Shown piece after piece: positions 6,846 through 9,881 of a stretch of DNA of 9,881 nucleotides; the stretch's first letter is position 1, and every line of letters starts with the position of its first letter. Source of the DNA: Candidatus Latescibacterota bacterium (lineage in GTDB: Bacteria > Latescibacterota > UBA2968 > UBA8231); NCBI GenBank assembly GCA_021295675.1, contig JAGWBY010000130.1, positions 1-9,881 of the forward strand. The letters run 5' to 3'. The translations under genes and the position numbers were made by a program. The notes beneath the pieces were generated by a model, which saw only the letters and a list, made by a program, of their open reading frames with translations, was not told the DNA's origin and did not search any database.

Positions 6846-7402
6846 AATGGGCCGCTGACCAACTTGCCGGGGAACTTTCGTCAAAGCCGTACAACCCGCG
6901 AATCGCCTACGCCTTCTTCCGCGCCGGAATGATCGAAGCCTGGGGACGAGGCATCCGGCGGATCGTGAAAATGTGCAAAGAAGCTGGCAACCCCGTACCA
7001 GAGTGGAAGCTACAATCTAGCGGCGACGGTCTGTGGTTGAGGTTCCCGTTCTCCGCCGCGTACTTGGACAAGGCGAGAGAGCACATAGGAGAGCCGCAGC
7101 TAGACCGGAGCCAAGCTAGGGTGCAAGTTGGGGTGCAAGCTGGGGTGCAAGCTGAATTGTCAGCCAGAGATGTTGCCATGCTGCAAGCTTGTATTCAAGG
7201 AGCGACTACGAGTAAGGGATTGCGGACGGCTGCGAGCTATTCGACGAGAACGAGGAGCTTCGGGCAACGGCTAGAACGACTTCTGCAAGAAGAACTGCTG
7301 GAAATGACAGTTCCTGACAAACCGAGGAGTCCGTTGCAGAAGTATCGGCTGACGGATAAGGGGCGAGCCGCGCTCGCAAGTCTGAATCCAGAGAGCACAT
7401 AG
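6846..7402 (+). pseudogene. C-terminal remnant of an AlbA/Schlafen-like ATP-binding transcriptional regulator
   Basis: The end of the RecG-like/AlbA_2 ATP-binding protein family is recognisable: NGPLTNLPG (frame from 6846), then ELSSKPYNPRIAYAFFRAG, MIEAWGRGIRRIVKMCKEAG and NPVPEW (frame from 6872). The frame change falls in the G-run at 6869-6872 and would be cured by one added G, so it looks like a single-base loss. The N-terminal AlbA_2 domain and start codon are absent; the sequence before 6846 shows no homology I can see. After a repeat linker (VQVGVQAGVQAE), residues SARDVAML to LTDKGRAAL form a winged-helix-like C-terminal domain ending at TAG 7400-7402. A 157-residue product could start at the ATG at 6929, but it lies inside the conserved block and lacks a ribosome site. 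Full-length relatives often regulate or accompany restriction-modification and toxin loci, consistent with the nuclease remnant upstream. Confidence 0.75.
7119..7154 (+). repeat. Three 12-base tandem repeats encoding VQ-x-G units
   Basis: Units GGGTGCAAGTTG (7119-7130), GGGTGCAAGCTG (7131-7142) and GGGTGCAAGCTG (7143-7154) differ by one base. They encode a four-residue repeat (VQVG, VQAG, VQAE) forming the linker between the ATP-binding-end block and the winged helix. Similar short coding repeats (VTPQ-like) occur at this place in relatives and probably vary in number by slippage. Confidence 0.85.
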
Positions 7403-7462
7403 ACATAAGCACCGCCGTCCCGGACATCTGCCGTCCTGCGTCCACTGCGCGTCCAAGGCTAG
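7403..7462. other. Convergent intergenic gap, nothing recognised
   Basis: This 60-base gap lies between the end of the AlbA-like remnant (+) and the end of the PcfJ-like gene (-). It shows no T-tailed hairpin on either strand and no tRNA or repeat that I can recognise. Confidence 0.5.
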
Positions 7463-8959
7463 TCAATCGTCGCGGCGCAATCGCTCGCGCTGCATCCATT
7501 CTTGCATGACGTGCTCGGAGCGGTCCAACAAACGCAAGTAACCGCCCTGTACCTCGCTGCGAACCTTCCCGGCCTTCGGCGGTTTGTTGGGCACCGCGTT
7601 GTAGCGCCCTCTCGCCTGAGTCACCGTCCGGCTCTTGATGTCCAGCGCGACCGTCAGCACGTGTTCCCGTTCCTCAGCTCCTTCTTGCAGTGCGCCAATC
7701 GACCAGATCGCGGTGTTGCCATCGGCGCACTGGTCTGAATACGAGACCACGCAGTGGTGCATTGCCCGGCCTTCGGCGGCCAGCTCCCAACTCGACAACA
7801 GCTCCTGCACTGTCCACCGCACCTTGCCCAGTTCGTCCGTCTCGTCCTCCCACTCCCACGGCCGCATTCCGCACGGCTGCCAGGATTGAAAATTGACGTA
7901 TTCCTCGCGGCTCAAGTGACCGTGCCAAGCCTCGACTTGGCGCAGGAGCTTGGTGGCGCTGCGGCCCTTCATGGTGAAATTGGGCTGCGGTGGTGGTCCT
8001 TCCTCCACACCGCCGCCCTCCTGCACAATGCGGCGAGAGGCGAATTTCATGTTGTGGACATAATCGACAAGCGGCCCCACCCAAGTCGGGTCCAGCATCG
8101 CGTTGTTGACTAGGAAAAGCACCACCGTACTCCAGAATTCGTCGTTTTCGAAATTGCGCCCTAGGCGGGTCTTGAGGATCGCCTGTGCCAGAGGCCCATT
8201 GCCGCCCATGCCGAGGACCTGCGCCCAGCGCATGTTCTTTTCGACGCTGCCTAGTTGCGGCGAGCGCTGGAAGAGATGGGCCATGCGTCGCGTTATTTTG
8301 ATGGGCGCGTTCAAGTTGCGGATACTACCGCCAGAGGCCATGTGGATAAACCATTCCTGCTGCCGCAAGCCCTGCTCCTCGACTCCCCCGAACCAAGCCG
8401 CGACCATGGCATTGGGTACTGGGTAACGCGCCAACAAATGGCACGCCAGCGAGAAAACTTGGTCGCTGCGCCGGGGATGGCCGTCTTTGGGGGAGACGCA
8501 GCGCCACTCCTCTAGGGGACGAATCCAGCGGCGGTGGTGATGGGCCAAGGCCAAAAGGCCGTGGGTTAGGTGTCGGTAGTGACCCGATTTGTAGATGCTC
8601 TTGGAACTCACCACATTGATGAAGCCATCGACGTGCAGTATCAGGCGCCGGAACGCCTTGTGTACCTCCTCGTCTTCCCCGAGCCATTCTGAGACAAAGC
8701 CCTTCCAGGGGAGCTCGCCGGCGGCGAGCTGCTCCAAGGTCTGCCGGCGTTTCTCCGTCAGCGGGCGTTTAGGCGCTAGTGCCTCGGCCAAGTGGCACTC
8801 CAGCCAGTTAGCGGACTGCTCCCGATCTAGGCCGTCGTCCATGCCGCTAAGCCGACACCAGTTCTGGTAGCATTTGAGCGATTCAAAGCCTACCTTGACT
8901 AGTTCCTCCCAGGTCGGGACGACCGTTGCAGCGGCTGCGGTTTGCGTCAATCCTGTCAA
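7463..8959 (-). CDS. PcfJ-like domain protein of unknown function
   Basis: This is a 498-residue protein. The C-terminal PcfJ-like signature is clear: VQELLSSWELAAEGRAMHHC (384-403), VVSYSDQCADGNTAIWSI (404-421), then VLTVALDIKSRTVTQARGRY (434-453) and NAVPNKPP. The invariant-looking residues H401-H402-C403, S407-Y408, W419-S420, and Q448-A449-R450-G451 with N454 are all present. The N-terminal 330 residues are helix-rich and match nothing I can name; a glycine/proline-rich stretch (EGGGVEEGPPPQPN, 314-327) separates them from the signature half. No signal peptide or membrane segment is visible, so it is probably cytoplasmic. PcfJ was named from the enterococcal plasmid pCF10 conjugation region, but the domain is widespread in environmental bacteria and its biochemistry is unknown. 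The start is a TTG (8957-8959), supported by GAGGAG 8 bases upstream. The gene is convergent with the degenerate island and divergent from the epimerase gene. Confidence 0.82.
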   Translation of the reverse strand: MTGLTQTAAAATVVPTWEELVKVGFESLKCYQNWCRLSGMDDGLDREQSANWLECHLAEALAPKRPLTEKRRQTLEQLAAGELPWKGFVSEWLGEDEEVHKAFRRLILHVDGFINVVSSKSIYKSGHYRHLTHGLLALAHHHRRWIRPLEEWRCVSPKDGHPRRSDQVFSLACHLLARYPVPNAMVAAWFGGVEEQGLRQQEWFIHMASGGSIRNLNAPIKITRRMAHLFQRSPQLGSVEKNMRWAQVLGMGGNGPLAQAILKTRLGRNFENDEFWSTVVLFLVNNAMLDPTWVGPLVDYVHNMKFASRRIVQEGGGVEEGPPPQPNFTMKGRSATKLLRQVEAWHGHLSREEYVNFQSWQPCGMRPWEWEDETDELGKVRWTVQELLSSWELAAEGRAMHHCVVSYSDQCADGNTAIWSIGALQEGAEEREHVLTVALDIKSRTVTQARGRYNAVPNKPPKAGKVRSEVQGGYLRLLDRSEHVMQEWMQRERLRRDD

Positions 8960-8985
8960 CTGTCACACTCCTCTATTACAGCAAC

Positions 8986-9016
8986 CTGACAAAGACGGCC
9001 ATCAAGCAGCTATAAT
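8986..9016 (+). promoter_or_regulatory. Candidate σ70-type promoter for the epimerase gene
   Basis: A perfect TATAAT (9011-9016) lies 18-19 bases after CTGACA/TGACAA (8986-8992). The start of transcription would be near 9023, giving a leader of about 95 bases before the GTG at 9118. The spacing is slightly long and the -35 is imperfect. The placement upstream of the only + strand gene here supports it. Confidence 0.4.
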
Positions 9017-9117
9017 GTCAAGTAGAGACCCATCTATATAGCATAACAGGCCGCAATGCGCCGTTGCACGTATCTACCAAGCCAGCTAATTTTCATCTCA
9101 ACGCGAAAGGAGAGATA

Positions 9118-9881
9118 GTGACATCAGAATACAAGGTTTTGCTTATCGGCGGGCGCGGCACAATTGGCTCGGGCCTGCGGACCTATATGCCGCGACTCGA
9201 CCCGCGCTACTGCATGGTTTCCGTGGATTTGCCCGGCGCGCCGGACAAGGCGACTGAGCCGGATGCCGGAGGGGATTTTATCGACCTCGAGATTATGGAG
9301 TCGCCGGATGAATTTCGCGCGCTGATCCCCGGGTGCGACTTGGTCGTCTATCTGGCTCGTGGCGGCGGCTTGGCGGCCATGAACCGGATGACCGACTTGG
9401 TTTTTGAGGCGGTGTTGGCCCAAGACGAGCCGCCGATGATTGTCGGCTCCAGCTCGGTGCACGCGGTCGATGGGCTATACGACTTTCACCAGCCGGGCTT
9501 CTTTTGGACCTTGGCCGAGCGGCAGTTCGACCAGATAACCGATTGGCCCGAGCGGATTTCTGCGACCGTGCCCGCGCACCCAATCAATGACTACGGACGC
9601 GAAAAAGCCCACGTGGAGGAGTGGGCGCAGAAGGTCGCTGGCTTGGGACACAGCGCGGTTGCTATGCGCTGGGGCGGCGTCAACGCGCAAAACGAAGTCC
9701 ACGTAGAGGAAAGGGGCTACTTTGCCGTCTGGTGCCACCAAGAGGACGCCGCGCGCTTGGTCCACGCCTGCTTCCAGCGGCATTGCGCCGGCGACCTGCC
9801 CGGCGGCGCGCATTACTTTGCGATCTCGGACAACACCTATAACATCTTTGACATTGAAACGCCCCGGCGCGAAGTCGGCTA
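9118..9881 (+). CDS. NAD-dependent epimerase/dehydratase (extended SDR), 3' partial
   Basis: 254 complete codons are open to the window end. The start is GTG (9118-9120), with AAGGAG 5 bases upstream; no ATG gives a better site. The N-terminal Rossmann fold is intact: VLLIGGRGTIGSGL with G11-x-x-G14-x-x-G17, and D37 (SVDLPG) at the end of β2, which favours NAD over NADP. Active-site residues of extended SDRs are present: serines in VGSSSVHAVDG (S111-S113) and Y159-x-x-x-K163 in NDYGREKAHVEE. Later MRWGGVN and the AVWCHQEDAARLVHAC block match the sugar-nucleotide epimerase/uronate dehydrogenase layout. The likely role is oxidation or epimerisation of a sugar or sugar acid in the cytoplasm; the exact substrate is not visible. 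It lies outside the AT-richer island and is divergent from the PcfJ-like gene by 158 bases. Confidence 0.85.
   Translation, partial: MTSEYKVLLIGGRGTIGSGLRTYMPRLDPRYCMVSVDLPGAPDKATEPDAGGDFIDLEIMESPDEFRALIPGCDLVVYLARGGGLAAMNRMTDLVFEAVLAQDEPPMIVGSSSVHAVDGLYDFHQPGFFWTLAERQFDQITDWPERISATVPAHPINDYGREKAHVEEWAQKVAGLGHSAVAMRWGGVNAQNEVHVEERGYFAVWCHQEDAARLVHACFQRHCAGDLPGGAHYFAISDNTYNIFDIETPRREVG

Noticed and set aside
6843..6848. Perfect TATAAT before the AlbA-like remnant, with TTGGAG at 6822-6827.
   Set aside because: Spacing is only 15 bases, and the word falls in what looks like the eroded coding stretch before NGPL, so it is probably chance.
7119..7154. Possible CRISPR-like direct repeats.
   Set aside because: Units are 12 bases, tandem without spacers, in frame and coding; they form a protein linker.
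7674..8084. 136-codon frame on the minus strand inside the PcfJ-like gene.
   Set aside because: It overlaps the conserved PcfJ signature in another frame and encodes low-complexity Arg/Gly-rich sequence.

Overview
The window looks like a piece of a GC-rich, uncultured, diderm (Gram-negative type) bacterial chromosome. An outer-membrane β-barrel protein of the DUF5916 type and a lipoprotein with a clear lipobox support a two-membrane envelope. The mix of DUF5916, a GH26-like protein, an amidohydrolase_2 protein, a sugar-type SDR and a PcfJ-like protein resembles environmental lineages such as Latescibacterota, Poribacteria or Planctomycetes relatives. That placement is only a weak inference, because no ribosomal or other phylogenetic marker is present.

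Layout. Bases 2-1651 (+) hold the C-terminal part of a DUF5916 barrel protein, cut by the window edge and frameshifted just before its natural stop. It is followed by a hairpin terminator and a dispersed-type palindromic repeat (1641-1719). Bases 1724-2779 (-) encode a metal-dependent glycerol-1-phosphate dehydrogenase-like enzyme. Divergent from it, 2975-3931 (+) encodes a GH26-like lipoprotein that appears to lack both catalytic glutamates. An amidohydrolase_2 family gene (3948-4826, +) lies 16 bases downstream, probably in the same transcript.

From about 4867 to 7402 the composition becomes visibly more AT-rich and the content looks like an accessory island. It holds a class I SAM methyltransferase (4867-5664), the broken remains of a YhcG/DUF1016 PD-(D/E)XK nuclease (5682-6795), and the C-terminal remnant of an AlbA/Schlafen-like ATP-binding regulator (about 6846-7402). 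On the opposite strand 7463-8959 encodes a PcfJ-like protein of unknown role. A divergent GTG-started NAD-dependent epimerase/dehydratase gene (9118 to the window end) returns to core-type metabolism.

The most interesting signal is inside the YhcG remnant. Its interdomain linker is encoded by a run of consecutive palindromes. Three of them encode the same peptide pattern (…S/Q-x-T-x-S…) in the same codon phase, yet their stem sequences differ while pairing is kept. This covariation suggests selection or copying at the nucleic-acid level, not only at the protein level. No complete, obviously functional new system can be demonstrated from the window.
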